DNA of 45,526 nt from Fibrobacterota bacterium. GTDB taxonomy: Bacteria > Fibrobacterota > Fibrobacteria > UBA11236. Numbering within the stretch: the stretch's first letter is position 1; each line of letters starts with the position of its first letter. Positions 17,282 through 25,251 of the stretch are shown here, one piece after another. The notes under the pieces are model-generated. The model was given only the letters and a program-made list of their open reading frames with translations, ran no database searches and was not told the origin of the DNA. Made by a program: the position numbers and the translations under genes. The stretch lies in contig JAHFCH010000024.1 of assembly GCA_023249635.1 (NCBI GenBank), positions 1 to 45,526 of the forward strand, written 5' to 3'.

Positions 17282-17301
17282 GGGTCCCTGGGACGGGACC
17301 C
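17282..17301 (-). other. Hairpin between the acidic protein gene and the transglycosylase gene
   Basis: GGGTCCC pairs perfectly with GGGACCC around a six-base loop. It lies 12 bases after the stop of the acidic gene. No U-tract follows, so it is more likely an mRNA processing or stability element than a terminator. Confidence 0.45.
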
Positions 17302-17312
17302 GGTTCACGAAA

Positions 17313-17525
17313 CTATTCCTCGAAATCCAAATCCTCAGCGTAGTCATTCCAAAGACCGGACTTCTTGAACTTGGGATTGTCGAAGTCGACCTCTTCGTTC
17401 TCGTCTTCTTCCTCATCGTCCTCATCGACGTCGTCTTCTTCGTTTTCAAACGGCTCCAAATCATCGAAGTCGTCGTGTTTCGGACGCCTACCCATTTCCC
17501 AGCTCTCGGGATTCACGGGGTCCAT
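17313..17525 (-). CDS. Small, extremely acidic protein
   Basis: The product has 70 residues, about half of them Asp or Glu, with a core made almost only of acidic residues (DDVDEDDEEEDENEE) and an aromatic/acidic tail (WNDYAEDLDFEE). It has no signal peptide and no cysteines. The evidence that it is real is its control region: a GGAGG ribosome site about 6 bases before the ATG and a near-consensus promoter with a perfect TTGACA just upstream. Such proteins are typically disordered and may act as DNA mimics, chaperone-like factors or regulators of basic partners; none of this can be assigned here. It lies 126 bases upstream of the transglycosylase gene on the same strand and may be its first cistron. 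Confidence 0.7.
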   Translation of the reverse strand: MDPVNPESWEMGRRPKHDDFDDLEPFENEEDDVDEDDEEEDENEEVDFDNPKFKKSGLWNDYAEDLDFEE

Positions 17526-17555
17526 TCTGCCTCCAATTTTACCATATTTTCCGCA

Positions 17556-17583
17556 AATATATCTTGGACTACAGGATTGTCAA
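17556..17583 (-). promoter_or_regulatory. Strong sigma70-type promoter for the acidic gene and likely the transglycosylase-sppA genes
   Basis: On the minus strand, a perfect TTGACA (17578-17583) and TATATT (17556-17561) are separated by 16 bases. The predicted start near 17549 leaves a leader of about 24 bases with a GGAGG ribosome site. Confidence 0.75.
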
Positions 17584-17658
17584 GCTATTTATCGGATGTG
17601 GCAAGGCCTTTCTTGGCCGGATAAACGGTGGCAGTCAGCAGTGCAATTTGAGGTAAGG

Positions 17659-17702
17659 TAAAAAAAGACAAAGCCCAGCGCCACGGCGAACCCCCCGTGG
17701 CG
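17659..17702 (-). terminator. Intrinsic terminator of the seven-gene signalling operon
   Basis: Directly after the stop codon at 17705, CGCCACGG pairs with CCGTGGCG around an eight-base loop. A run of seven T occurs about 13 bases later (after CTGGGCTTTGTC). The gap between stem and T-run is longer than ideal. Confidence 0.6.
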
Positions 17703-17704
17703 GC

Positions 17705-19300
17705 CTATTCCTTGTTGACGAACCGCAACGGGAATGAGACCGGGATGTCGCCGGTGGCGTTCGGGTCCTCGCGGAAACGCCATTTCCGGATGGTTTGCAG
17801 GACTTCCGTATTGAAACCGGCGTTATCGATGGTGCTCTTCTCGTTCACGACCCTCGCGTCCTTGACCGACCCGCTGGGATCGATAAGGATGCGGACGGTC
17901 AGATTTCCCTCAAACGCCGTCCCCTTGCGCATAAACTTTTGGTAAAGGAATTCCAGCTCGCCCTGGTTGTTCTCGATGGTGCTGAAGATGGCTTCCTGGC
18001 GCAGCGGGTCGGTCTGGATTTTGGCCGCCATGTGCTTGACCTTCACGTCCTTGATGAGCTGGGCCTTGATCAGCTCCGCCTTTTCCATCTTTTCCGCATT
18101 GGCGATCTTGGCGCTGTCCACCTTCGAACCGGTCAGATCCCCGACATTGAGCTTCTCCAGCTTCTCATTGGTCCCCATCCCGGTAGGATTGGTCGCCACC
18201 TCTTCCGTGGGCGCTACGGTCTTGGGCCGGGACTCGGCGGGTTTGGGCACGTCCAGTGATTTCAGGCTGTTGATGAACTTGAAGTCCTGGTACTGCTCGA
18301 TTTTCTTAAGCGCCGACTTGGCCAGGTCTTCGTCGTTACTGTAGAACTTGCCCAGCACGTACAGGCGGCGGTTGGCCTTTTTGGCCTCTTCGGAATTGGG
18401 AGCCGTCTGGATGACCTGGCGGTACGTGGTGACCGCGTCGCTGTCCTGGCCCAATTCCTCCTGCGAACGCGCGTAAAGGAAGCGGCTCTGGATCTTGGCG
18501 GCGGAATCGGTGGTGGTGCTCAAGATCGCCTTCTGCAGGCTCTTGGCGGCTTCGGCGTAGTTCGCCAACAAGAACAATTGCTTTCCCGCCTGGGCCGGCG
18601 CCGCGGTGCTGGACTGGGCGAGCTTCACCTGATCTTCCAGCCCTTGCGTCATTTCCCGCAGCTTCATGGCAACGTGCGCTTCTTCCGATTCCGGCACGAG
18701 CGAGGCGGCCAAGGCGAAATCCTCCTTCGCCTTGCGGTAATCGCCCGTCAAGCTGGAGCAGAAGCCGCGATGCAGGAGCAAAGTCGCGGAGACTTCATTG
18801 GACAGCTTATCGCCGCCCAACCCCTTGGAGTAGATCTCAATGGCTTTGTCGTATTTGCGGGAGCGCTCGAAGAAGTAGGCCGCTTCCAGGTCGCGTTGCA
18901 CCACGTTGGGAACGGCCGTGGCGGCGCGCTTCTTTCCGAGCACGAAACCTACCGCCCCGATGGCGGCGCCGATCACCTTGGACTTGATGCCTTCCGGCTT
19001 CGCTTCGGTCACCAGCAGCTTGCCCGAGGCCAGGGATTGCATCTTCAACTCCAGGGCGGTCTCGTCTTCCTCGGGCTGGTTCTGGCGCTGCTTGATGAGC
19101 TCGAAGCGCGCCAGCATGTTCAGCGCATGGCTGGAGTTGTAGGTCTGGGACAGGGTCTCCATGGCCCGGTTGTACTCGTTCATGCGGTACTGGATGATGG
19201 CTTCGTTGGTGTACAACGAGAACCCGATCAGCATGAGGATCAGGATGATCGGCCGGGTGCTGAACCAAAGCTCGGAGAATTTCGAATACTGGGAGCTCAT
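17705..19300 (-). CDS. Membrane-anchored TPR protein with TonB/AgmX-type C-terminal domain
   Basis: The 531-residue product has one N-terminal transmembrane helix (about residues 17-33, RPIILILMLIGFSLY) and a second short Gly/Ala-rich hydrophobic stretch (VIGAAIGAVGFVLG). A TPR region follows from about 135 to 340, then a Pro/Thr-rich linker, and a final domain (about 440-531) with LTVRILIDPSGSVKDARVV and VLQTIRKWRF, the signature of TonB-like or AgmX/PglI C-terminal domains. Such domains transmit energy or force across the periplasm or bind outer-membrane partners. No ExbB/ExbD homologue is nearby. It is the last gene of the operon, starting 13 bases after the GGDEF gene, and is followed by a terminator. 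A role in gliding or envelope transport is plausible but not shown. Confidence 0.8.
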   Translation of the reverse strand: MSSQYSKFSELWFSTRPIILILMLIGFSLYTNEAIIQYRMNEYNRAMETLSQTYNSSHALNMLARFELIKQRQNQPEEDETALELKMQSLASGKLLVTEAKPEGIKSKVIGAAIGAVGFVLGKKRAATAVPNVVQRDLEAAYFFERSRKYDKAIEIYSKGLGGDKLSNEVSATLLLHRGFCSSLTGDYRKAKEDFALAASLVPESEEAHVAMKLREMTQGLEDQVKLAQSSTAAPAQAGKQLFLLANYAEAAKSLQKAILSTTTDSAAKIQSRFLYARSQEELGQDSDAVTTYRQVIQTAPNSEEAKKANRRLYVLGKFYSNDEDLAKSALKKIEQYQDFKFINSLKSLDVPKPAESRPKTVAPTEEVATNPTGMGTNEKLEKLNVGDLTGSKVDSAKIANAEKMEKAELIKAQLIKDVKVKHMAAKIQTDPLRQEAIFSTIENNQGELEFLYQKFMRKGTAFEGNLTVRILIDPSGSVKDARVVNEKSTIDNAGFNTEVLQTIRKWRFREDPNATGDIPVSFPLRFVNKE

Positions 19301-19313
19301 CCGCGCGCGAGCC

Positions 19314-20627
19314 TCAGTTGGTACGCTTGTCTATGGCGTAACAGCTGCCTTCCATCTTCTTGACGTACTTCTTCATTTCCGCGGCGATGGACACGATGGC
19401 GCGATGGTCCTCGATGGGTCGGTAGTGGTTGCTGGCCACGGCCAGCGAGATGGTCATGAGGGGGAAACGCATGCGGCGGCCCTGGCGATCCAGGGATTCG
19501 ATGAAACCCGACTTCGCATCGGCTTCGTTGTAGAACTGCTTGACGTTCTCGTCGAAGGCGGTGGTGATGGCCTTGGAGACCTCTTCCCAATTCTCGTATC
19601 CGGTGACGACCACGAAATCGTCGCCGCCTTCGTGGCCCACGAAAGTGCTTTCGTTGCCGAAACGCTTGGCGGCGTCCAGGAAGCAATCGCGGGTATACAG
19701 AATGGCGTCATCGCCCTTCGAGAAGCCGTATTTATCGTTGTAGGCCTTGAAATTATCCAGATCGCCGTAAATCACGGCGAACACCTTCTTGTCGTGGATC
19801 ATCCGCTCTATCTTCGTCACGATTACGTTGTTGCCGGGCAGGCCGGATAGCGGGTTGGCGCCTTTGGCTTCTTCGGTGATGCGCACCAGGGCCAGCATCA
19901 TTTCCTTGAAAGCATTGGCCAGCAGGCCGATCTCGTCGTCCTGTTTGATATCGATCTGCTGGTTGAAATCGCCTTTGGACACCTCGTGGGTGACCTTTTC
20001 CAGCTTGATGACGGGCACGATCACGATCTTACGCAAGAACAAGGCGAAGATGAATTGCAGGACGATAACGATTACGGTGACCAGAATGCATAGGCGCAGG
20101 AGCACGTTCTTCTCGCTCTCCAGGCTCTTGATCTGGATGGGGAACTTGCCCACGATCACTTCCCCGGAAGCCAACGGCGTAGGCACGTACAGGTTGATCA
20201 GGCGATCCTTGATGTGGATGTCGTGGTAGAACTCCTTGTCCTCCAGCTCGCTCTTGGCGATGGCGCGGTTGATGACCACGTTCTCTTCCGCGTCCGGCTT
20301 AGGGGCCTTGTTGGGGCCGCGGTAGTAGAGGACCTCGCCCTTTTCGGTGTAGACGGTCAGCTCCTTGATGCCTTCCTGCTGCGCCGCTTCGGCGATGCGC
20401 TTGTAGGCTTCCGGGTCCCGCTTGTCCTTGATCTGATCCTTCTGCTTGGTGAACAGGTTCTTAAGCCGCACCGATTGGTTTTCGGAGATCAGCTGCTGGT
20501 TGCGCGTGATGAGATCGCTCTGGTTCTCCCAGATGATGAAATTGAAGATGGAGACGATGACGATGGTGAGGATGACGTACAGGATCGCGGTCTTATACGA
20601 CAGCGAATTCCTTCTTATTCCCAGCAC
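19314..20627 (-). CDS. Membrane HAMP-GGDEF protein with variant GGDDF motif
   Basis: The 437-residue product has two transmembrane helices (about 13-33 and 176-198) flanking a periplasmic sensor domain, then a HAMP domain (about 199-247) and a GGDEF domain (about 260-430). The active-site loop reads GGDDF at 334-338, preceded by GHE rather than the usual RYG or RFG. The substrate-binding region has YGDLDNFKAYNDKYGFSKGD, keeping the Asn and the downstream Asp that favour GTP over ATP. No RxxD inhibitory site precedes the loop. The domain entry reads NPLSGLPGN, a variant of DxLTGLPNR. It may make cyclic di-GMP or act as a receptor. The start is a GTG with GAGG about 7 bases upstream, 7 bases after the preceding kinase gene. 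Confidence 0.85.
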   Translation of the reverse strand: MLGIRRNSLSYKTAILYVILTIVIVSIFNFIIWENQSDLITRNQQLISENQSVRLKNLFTKQKDQIKDKRDPEAYKRIAEAAQQEGIKELTVYTEKGEVLYYRGPNKAPKPDAEENVVINRAIAKSELEDKEFYHDIHIKDRLINLYVPTPLASGEVIVGKFPIQIKSLESEKNVLLRLCILVTVIVIVLQFIFALFLRKIVIVPVIKLEKVTHEVSKGDFNQQIDIKQDDEIGLLANAFKEMMLALVRITEEAKGANPLSGLPGNNVIVTKIERMIHDKKVFAVIYGDLDNFKAYNDKYGFSKGDDAILYTRDCFLDAAKRFGNESTFVGHEGGDDFVVVTGYENWEEVSKAITTAFDENVKQFYNEADAKSGFIESLDRQGRRMRFPLMTISLAVASNHYRPIEDHRAIVSIAAEMKKYVKKMEGSCYAIDKRTN

Positions 20628-20634
20628 CTGGACC

Positions 20635-22164
20635 TCAGTTGTTGCGCTGCCGCCGGTCGAATCCGACGATCCCTTGCAGTTTATCGAATAGATCCTTGGG
20701 CGTGCAAGGCTTTTCTAGCAACTGGAACCCCAGGTAGCGACGCACTTCCCTGTCATCATCCGTCATGGCGGAATTGACCAGCAGCGCGCAGCGCGCGTCG
20801 GCGGAGAGACCGCTCAGGGCCAGCAGGTAATAGTCGCGGCCAAACTCCTCAAAACCGGGAGCTTCATTGATGAGCAGGAAATCGAAGCGGGGAAGCGGCG
20901 TCTTGTTCCAGTCGCGCAGGGGCGCGGCCACATAATCCACCTCGAAATTGCCCAACTCCGCTTCGGCCGCGGCCTCTTTGAGGCCCGGCATGTCCCGCCC
21001 CAGATCCAGGATCAACAAATGCCTGCGGGTCTGGCTGACGGCCCGGGCCTTACGCTTCTCCACGGGCAGGTGCACGATGAACACCGATCCCTTATGACGG
21101 GTGGACTCGACGAAGAGTTTGCCCCCGTGCAGCTCGACGAAAGATTTGCTGATGGCCAGCCCCAGGCCATGGCCCTTGCCGGCCACATTGCTGGCCTCGC
21201 CGGTATGGAATTTCTCGAAGATGGCTTCCAGATCCGCCGGGGCGATGCCGGGGCCGGTATCCTGGATGGACAGGGCCAGCACGTTCTCCTGCTGCTTGGA
21301 GCGGACGATGATCTTGCCGTTGGCCTTGGTGAACTTGATGGCGTTGCCCAGGATGTTGGAGAGCACGCGGCTCACCTTCTGCACGTCCAGGTACATGTCC
21401 TGCACGGGCTCGAGGGCGATATCCACGGAAATGTTCTTGGCGTTGGCCAAGCCTTTCAGGGACTGGACCGCCAACTCCACTTCCTTGTTGAATTCGACCC
21501 GTTCCAGCTTCAATTGCAGCTTGCCGGCCCCGATCTTGGCGGAGTCGAGGAGATCGGTCACCATGTCGATCAGGAACTGGCAATTGCGGTGGATGGTGCG
21601 GATGGGCTCCAATTGCGAGGACTGCAGGTTGCCCAGCACGCCTTCCATCAGCAACTCGGCATAGCAGATCATGGCGGCCAGGGGCGAACGCAGATCATGG
21701 ACGGCCATGTGCAGGAAATCGCTCTGATGCTTGATGTTGTTGCCCTGGGACTCGATGCGGGCGCGCAGGCGCCGGTTGACAATCTGCTGGGCCAGCAGCT
21801 TGGACTTGAGTGCCAGCAGGCCGTGCAGGCGCACGCGCAGGGAAGGCATGCAATCGGGGCCTTCGGAGACCAGCGAGTAGCCCATTTCGAAGAGCGCGAC
21901 CTTCTCCTCGATGCCCAGGGGCTCCGGGGAAAGCGTGACCGAGTTGGCCAGGACGAAGAGTACGTCCGCGTCCTTGTCGATGAGGGTCGGGAATTCGCGG
22001 GCGATGCGGGAGTCCACCAGGCAAACCTGGGTGGAATCGGAACCCGGAACCGTGCCCGGTTCGGCGAACGGGAACGCGTCCAGCGTCTTGCGGAAGCGCG
22101 CTTCCCACTCGGGATCGTGGGTGACTATCAGGACTTTGGGGGGCTCGGCGGCGCCGGTGCTCAC
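20635..22164 (-). CDS. Histidine kinase flanked by receiver-like domains
   Basis: The 509-residue product is cytoplasmic, with no transmembrane segment. An N-terminal receiver-like domain (about 10-115, KVLIVTHD, then VCLVDSR with possible phospho-Asp51) is followed by HisKA with phospho-His156 (HMAVHDLRSPLA). A HATPase domain shows the N box (SNILGNAIKFT, Asn274), G1 box DTGPGIA and G2 box GKGHGLGLAI. A C-terminal receiver-like domain (about 381-500) has Asn433 where the phospho-Asp is expected (FLLINEAPG) but keeps the KP pair at 484-485 (EKPCTP). The kinase core looks active while the C-terminal receiver looks unable to be phosphorylated. The start is a GTG with AGGAGA about 7 bases upstream. 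It follows the NtrC-like gene by 46 bases, the largest gap in the operon. Confidence 0.85.
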   Translation of the reverse strand: MSTGAAEPPKVLIVTHDPEWEARFRKTLDAFPFAEPGTVPGSDSTQVCLVDSRIAREFPTLIDKDADVLFVLANSVTLSPEPLGIEEKVALFEMGYSLVSEGPDCMPSLRVRLHGLLALKSKLLAQQIVNRRLRARIESQGNNIKHQSDFLHMAVHDLRSPLAAMICYAELLMEGVLGNLQSSQLEPIRTIHRNCQFLIDMVTDLLDSAKIGAGKLQLKLERVEFNKEVELAVQSLKGLANAKNISVDIALEPVQDMYLDVQKVSRVLSNILGNAIKFTKANGKIIVRSKQQENVLALSIQDTGPGIAPADLEAIFEKFHTGEASNVAGKGHGLGLAISKSFVELHGGKLFVESTRHKGSVFIVHLPVEKRKARAVSQTRRHLLILDLGRDMPGLKEAAAEAELGNFEVDYVAAPLRDWNKTPLPRFDFLLINEAPGFEEFGRDYYLLALSGLSADARCALLVNSAMTDDDREVRRYLGFQLLEKPCTPKDLFDKLQGIVGFDRRQRNN

Positions 22165-22210
22165 TCGCAGGTCTCCTTGGAGGGTGGCATCACCCTGCGA
22201 ACCGGATGCT

Positions 22211-23581
22211 TCATCCGGCTGGATCCTGCAATTTATATTCGTGCAGCTTGTTCCGCAGCGTACGGATGCTGATATTCAGCATTTCGGCGGCCTTGGTGCG
22301 GTTGTCGCCGCAGGCTTCCAGCGTCTTGATGATGAGGATGCGCTCGGCTTCCGCCACGCTCATGCCCGGGGTAAGCCCGCCCGCGGTATCCGAGGGAGCC
22401 GTGGGCACGGGTCTGGCGCCGTCCAGCCGCAAATGCTCGATGGAGATATCGCCTGCCTTGGCGAATACCACGGCCCGGTGGATCACGTTTTCCAGTTCCC
22501 GCACGTTGCCGGGCCACGAGTGCACCTTGAGACGGGTCATGGCGTCCGGTTTCAGCCCGGTAACCGTGAATCCGTTCTCCTTGTTGTACTTGTCGATGAA
22601 ATGCTGCGAAAGCGATTCGATATCGGACATGCGCTCCCGCAACGGGGGCACATCCAAGGGAATGACGTTTAGCCGGTAATACAAGTCCTCGCGGAAGGTG
22701 CCCTTCTTGACCTCTTCCTGCAGGTTGCGGTTGGTGCTACAGACGATGCGCACATCGATGGCGACTTCTTCGCTGCCGCCGATCTTGGTTATTTCCCGCT
22801 CCTGCAGCACGCGCAGCAGCTTGGACTGGGCGTACAGGGGCATCTCCCCGATTTCGTCCAGCAGCAAGGTGCCGCCGTTGGCCAGCTCGAACTTGCCTAT
22901 GCGGGTCTTGATGGCGCCGGTATACGCGCCCTTCTCATGCCCGAACAGTTCGCTCTCGATGAGGCTCTCGGGAATGGCGGCGCAATTGATCTTCACGAAG
23001 GGCAGGTTGGCGCGCTTGCTCTTGTTGTGGATGGCTTGGGCCAGCAGTTCCTTGCCCGTGCCCGACTCTCCCGAAATCATGACGGTGGAATTCGATCCCG
23101 CCACTTCCTCGATGGTCTGCATAAGGCTATCGACGGCGGCGCTTTGTCCCACGAACTTATAGCGCTCGTGGATGGCCTCGCGCAGGCGCTTGTTCTCGTT
23201 CTTGAGGCTGCCCAGTTGCAGCACCTGGGAGACCGTGTGCTCCAGCATCTCCACCCGGAAGCCCTTATCGGCGTCCTTCTCGATGAAATCCAGCACGCCC
23301 ACCTTCATGGCCTTTACGGCCGTTTCGATGGTGCCGAATGCCGTCATCAGGATGATGCAGGCCGTAGGGTCGGTCGCCAGGATTTTTTCGGCCATGTCCA
23401 GGCCGGTCATGCCCGGCATCTTGTAATCGGAAAGCACCAGGTCGGGCCGGGCCAGTTCGTATTGGTCGAAGCCTTCTTGACCGCTCTTGGCGGCGCGGAT
23501 CCTGTGCCCCAAGCGCGACAGGCTCATGGAGATGAGATCACGGATGAGGGATTCGTCGTCGACGACAAGGATGTCAGCCAT
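22211..23581 (-). CDS. NtrC-family sigma54-dependent response regulator
   Basis: The 456-residue product starts at the ATG at 23579-23581; the frame is open upstream but that part is antisense-like and has no receiver fold. The receiver has phospho-Asp52 (LSDYKMPG). The AAA+ domain has Walker A GESGTGKE (171-178), the sigma54 contact loop GAYTGA (218-223, a known variant of GAFTGA), Walker B LLLDEIG (239-245) and the arginine-rich [12 protein letters not shown] Fis-type helix-turn-helix ends the protein (about 427-448, [18 protein letters not shown]). It activates sigma54 promoters after phosphorylation, probably by the kinase encoded just upstream, whose gene it overlaps by 8 bases. I found no clear -24/-12 promoter in the window, so its targets lie elsewhere. 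Confidence 0.93.
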   Translation of the reverse strand: MADILVVDDESLIRDLISMSLSRLGHRIRAAKSGQEGFDQYELARPDLVLSDYKMPGMTGLDMAEKILATDPTACIILMTAFGTIETAVKAMKVGVLDFIEKDADKGFRVEMLEHTVSQVLQLGSLKNENKRLREAIHERYKFVGQSAAVDSLMQTIEEVAGSNSTVMISGESGTGKELLAQAIHNKSKRANLPFVKINCAAIPESLIESELFGHEKGAYTGAIKTRIGKFELANGGTLLLDEIGEMPLYAQSKLLRVLQEREITKIGGSEEVAIDVRIVCSTNRNLQEEVKKGTFREDLYYRLNVIPLDVPPLRERMSDIESLSQHFIDKYNKENGFTVTGLKPDAMTRLKVHSWPGNVRELENVIHRAVVFAKAGDISIEHLRLDGARPVPTAPSDTAGGLTPGMSVAEAERILIIKTLEACGDNRTKAAEMLNISIRTLRNKLHEYKLQDPAG

Positions 23582-24830
23582 GGACGCTACCCCGGGAGTC
23601 AAGCCGGATCTCGAAGCGGGTCTCCCCCGCCTCGCTGGTAACCTGCATGTCGCCGCCGTGCAAGGCCACGATGCGCTGCACGATGGCGAGCCCCAGGCCC
23701 GTTCCCTGCTCTTTGGTGGTGAAGAAAGGATTGAAAATCTTGTCCTGGATGTCCTTGGGGATGCCCTTGCCATCGTCGATGACGGCCACCCGCAGGAAAT
23801 CCCGCTCATCCAGATCGGCCTTGATGGTGATCTTGCCTTTGCCTTCGATGGCCTGGATGGCGTTGAAGATGAGATTCAGGAAGACCTGTTGCAGCTTTTC
23901 GGGATCGATGCGCGCTTCCATGCGTTCAAAGCGGTAATCGCGCGCGATGGCGATCTCCTTGTTGTCCTTGGCGATCTCGACTTCGGCATAATTGAGGATG
24001 TCTTCCATCCAGTTCACGAAGTCGACGCGCTGCACGTTCAATTCCATGTGCCGGGTGTAGACCAGCAGGTTGGAGACGATCTTGTTGAGGCTGGAAACGC
24101 CCTGAACGATTTTCTTGACCAAGGCCCGGCGCGGGTCATCCCCCTCCAGGTCCCGCTCCAGCAGGCCCGCGAAGCCCCCGATTCCGGCCAGGGGGTTACG
24201 GATCTCATGGGCCACCGTAGCCGACATTTCTCCCAGCGCCGCCAAGGTCTTGGCATGCTGCATCTGGTTCTGCAATTGCTTGATGTTGGTCAGGTCGGTG
24301 GAGATTTCCACGGCCCCGAGCACTTGCCCTTCGTGGTTGCGGACCACGCAGGTGGTATACCCGATCGGTTTGCCCGCCCCTATCTTCCAGTACTTCTCGT
24401 GGCCCAGCAGGTTCTTCTGCTTGCGCAGGGTTTCGATGAGGGGGAAATGCGAATCGGCCTGGGCCGCGAACACCTGCGCGTAGGACTTGCCCATCGCATC
24501 CGCGCCTTTGAGGGCATAGATGCGCTCGGCGGAAGGATTGAACAGGGTGATGCGCTCCTCGGTATCGATCATGACCACGCTGGAATCCAAACTCTCGAGC
24601 ACGGAGCGAAGCTGGTTCTCGACGCGTTCCGTCACGCGGAATGAGGCTTCCAGCTTCTGGTTCTTCTCCTCCAACTCCTGGCTGATGTTGTCGAACTTGA
24701 CGCCGAGATCGCGGTACGCGCCCTCGAGCTTGGCCACGTTGGCGTTGAACCATTCGAAGACCTGATCGAGCTGGGCCCGGGTTTCGGGAGGAAGATCAGG
24801 TTGCGGGGTCTGCATCGTGGCGCGCACCAT
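23574..24830 (-). CDS. NtrB-like PAS histidine kinase
   Basis: The 418-residue product is soluble. A coiled-coil N-terminus (about 30-75, QELEEKNQKLEAS) leads to a PAS domain (about 72-185, VVMIDTEERITLFNPSAERI). HisKA has phospho-His208 (ATVAHEIRNPLAG) and HATPase shows Asn323 (NLIFNAIQAIEG), IDDGKGIP and FNPFFTTKEQGTGLGL. This is the layout of kinases that partner NtrC-type activators such as FlrB or AtoS. The next gene, overlapping by 8 bases, is exactly such an activator. The first ATG (24828-24830) lies 3 bases after the preceding stop; a second ATG at residue 6 is equally possible. Having no transmembrane helix, it should sense a cytoplasmic cue or partner. Confidence 0.92.
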   Translation of the reverse strand: MVRATMQTPQPDLPPETRAQLDQVFEWFNANVAKLEGAYRDLGVKFDNISQELEEKNQKLEASFRVTERVENQLRSVLESLDSSVVMIDTEERITLFNPSAERIYALKGADAMGKSYAQVFAAQADSHFPLIETLRKQKNLLGHEKYWKIGAGKPIGYTTCVVRNHEGQVLGAVEISTDLTNIKQLQNQMQHAKTLAALGEMSATVAHEIRNPLAGIGGFAGLLERDLEGDDPRRALVKKIVQGVSSLNKIVSNLLVYTRHMELNVQRVDFVNWMEDILNYAEVEIAKDNKEIAIARDYRFERMEARIDPEKLQQVFLNLIFNAIQAIEGKGKITIKADLDERDFLRVAVIDDGKGIPKDIQDKIFNPFFTTKEQGTGLGLAIVQRIVALHGGDMQVTSEAGETRFEIRLDSRGSVHG

Positions 24831-24833
24831 GGC

Positions 24834-25250
24834 TCACTGCAGGCCGCGGTAGAGATTGATGGTCTGGGAGAGATCGCGCGGGGGTTCTTCCTTACCGCCG
24901 GAAGCCCCGCCTTCGTCGCCGCCGTACATGGCTTGATGTCGCGCCTGGATCCCCTTGGCCACGCCTTCCAGGGCGTCCAGGATTTCCCCCGGCCGCCCCA
25001 AACGGAGGTTGGCCCGTTCCGGCGCCGGCAGCGCTTCCCATTGATCCAGATAAGGTTTCAAATCGCCCTTTTCCCGGGCGATGGCGGCCATGATTTCCTG
25101 CTGACGCACGAGCATGGCCGTCAGGCCTTCCAGGCCCTGGCTCTTCACGCCTTCCAGCGCCGCCAATTGCAGACGCTCGAACTCCCGGAACGTCTCCAAA
25201 TGCCGGGCCAAAAGCCCCGTGAAGGTCTCCAAGGGAAAAACGCCGGGCAC
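24834..25250 (-). CDS. Small helical protein, possibly FlgN-like export chaperone
   Basis: The product has 138 residues from a GTG at 25248-25250. The frame upstream overlaps the preceding TPR gene and looks non-coding. This start sits one base after the TAG of the TPR gene, with AGGAGG inside that gene's last codons, 12 bases away. The protein is predicted to be almost all helix. The central stretch LTAMLVRQQEIMAAIAREKG and the Gly-rich segment before the C-terminus (YGGDEGG) resemble FlgN-type chaperones in length and pattern. An NtrB/NtrC pair next door recalls FlrBC flagellar regulators. No flagellar structural gene is present, so the FlgN call is tentative; it may instead be an unrelated coiled-coil adaptor. 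Confidence 0.4.
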   Translation of the reverse strand: MPGVFPLETFTGLLARHLETFREFERLQLAALEGVKSQGLEGLTAMLVRQQEIMAAIAREKGDLKPYLDQWEALPAPERANLRLGRPGEILDALEGVAKGIQARHQAMYGGDEGGASGGKEEPPRDLSQTINLYRGLQ

Positions 25251-25251
25251 G

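Noticed and set aside
17214-17624. Plus-strand frame across the acidic gene
   Set aside because: It is the Val/Phe/Leu-rich complement of an acidic coding stretch; the minus-strand gene has the promoter and ribosome site.
21019-22272. 417-codon plus-strand frame opposite the second kinase
   Set aside because: Antisense shadow of a kinase with all its boxes; His/Gln/Gly-rich artefact.
23487-24644. 385-codon plus-strand frame opposite the NtrB-like kinase
   Set aside because: Antisense shadow; the minus-strand kinase has every conserved motif.
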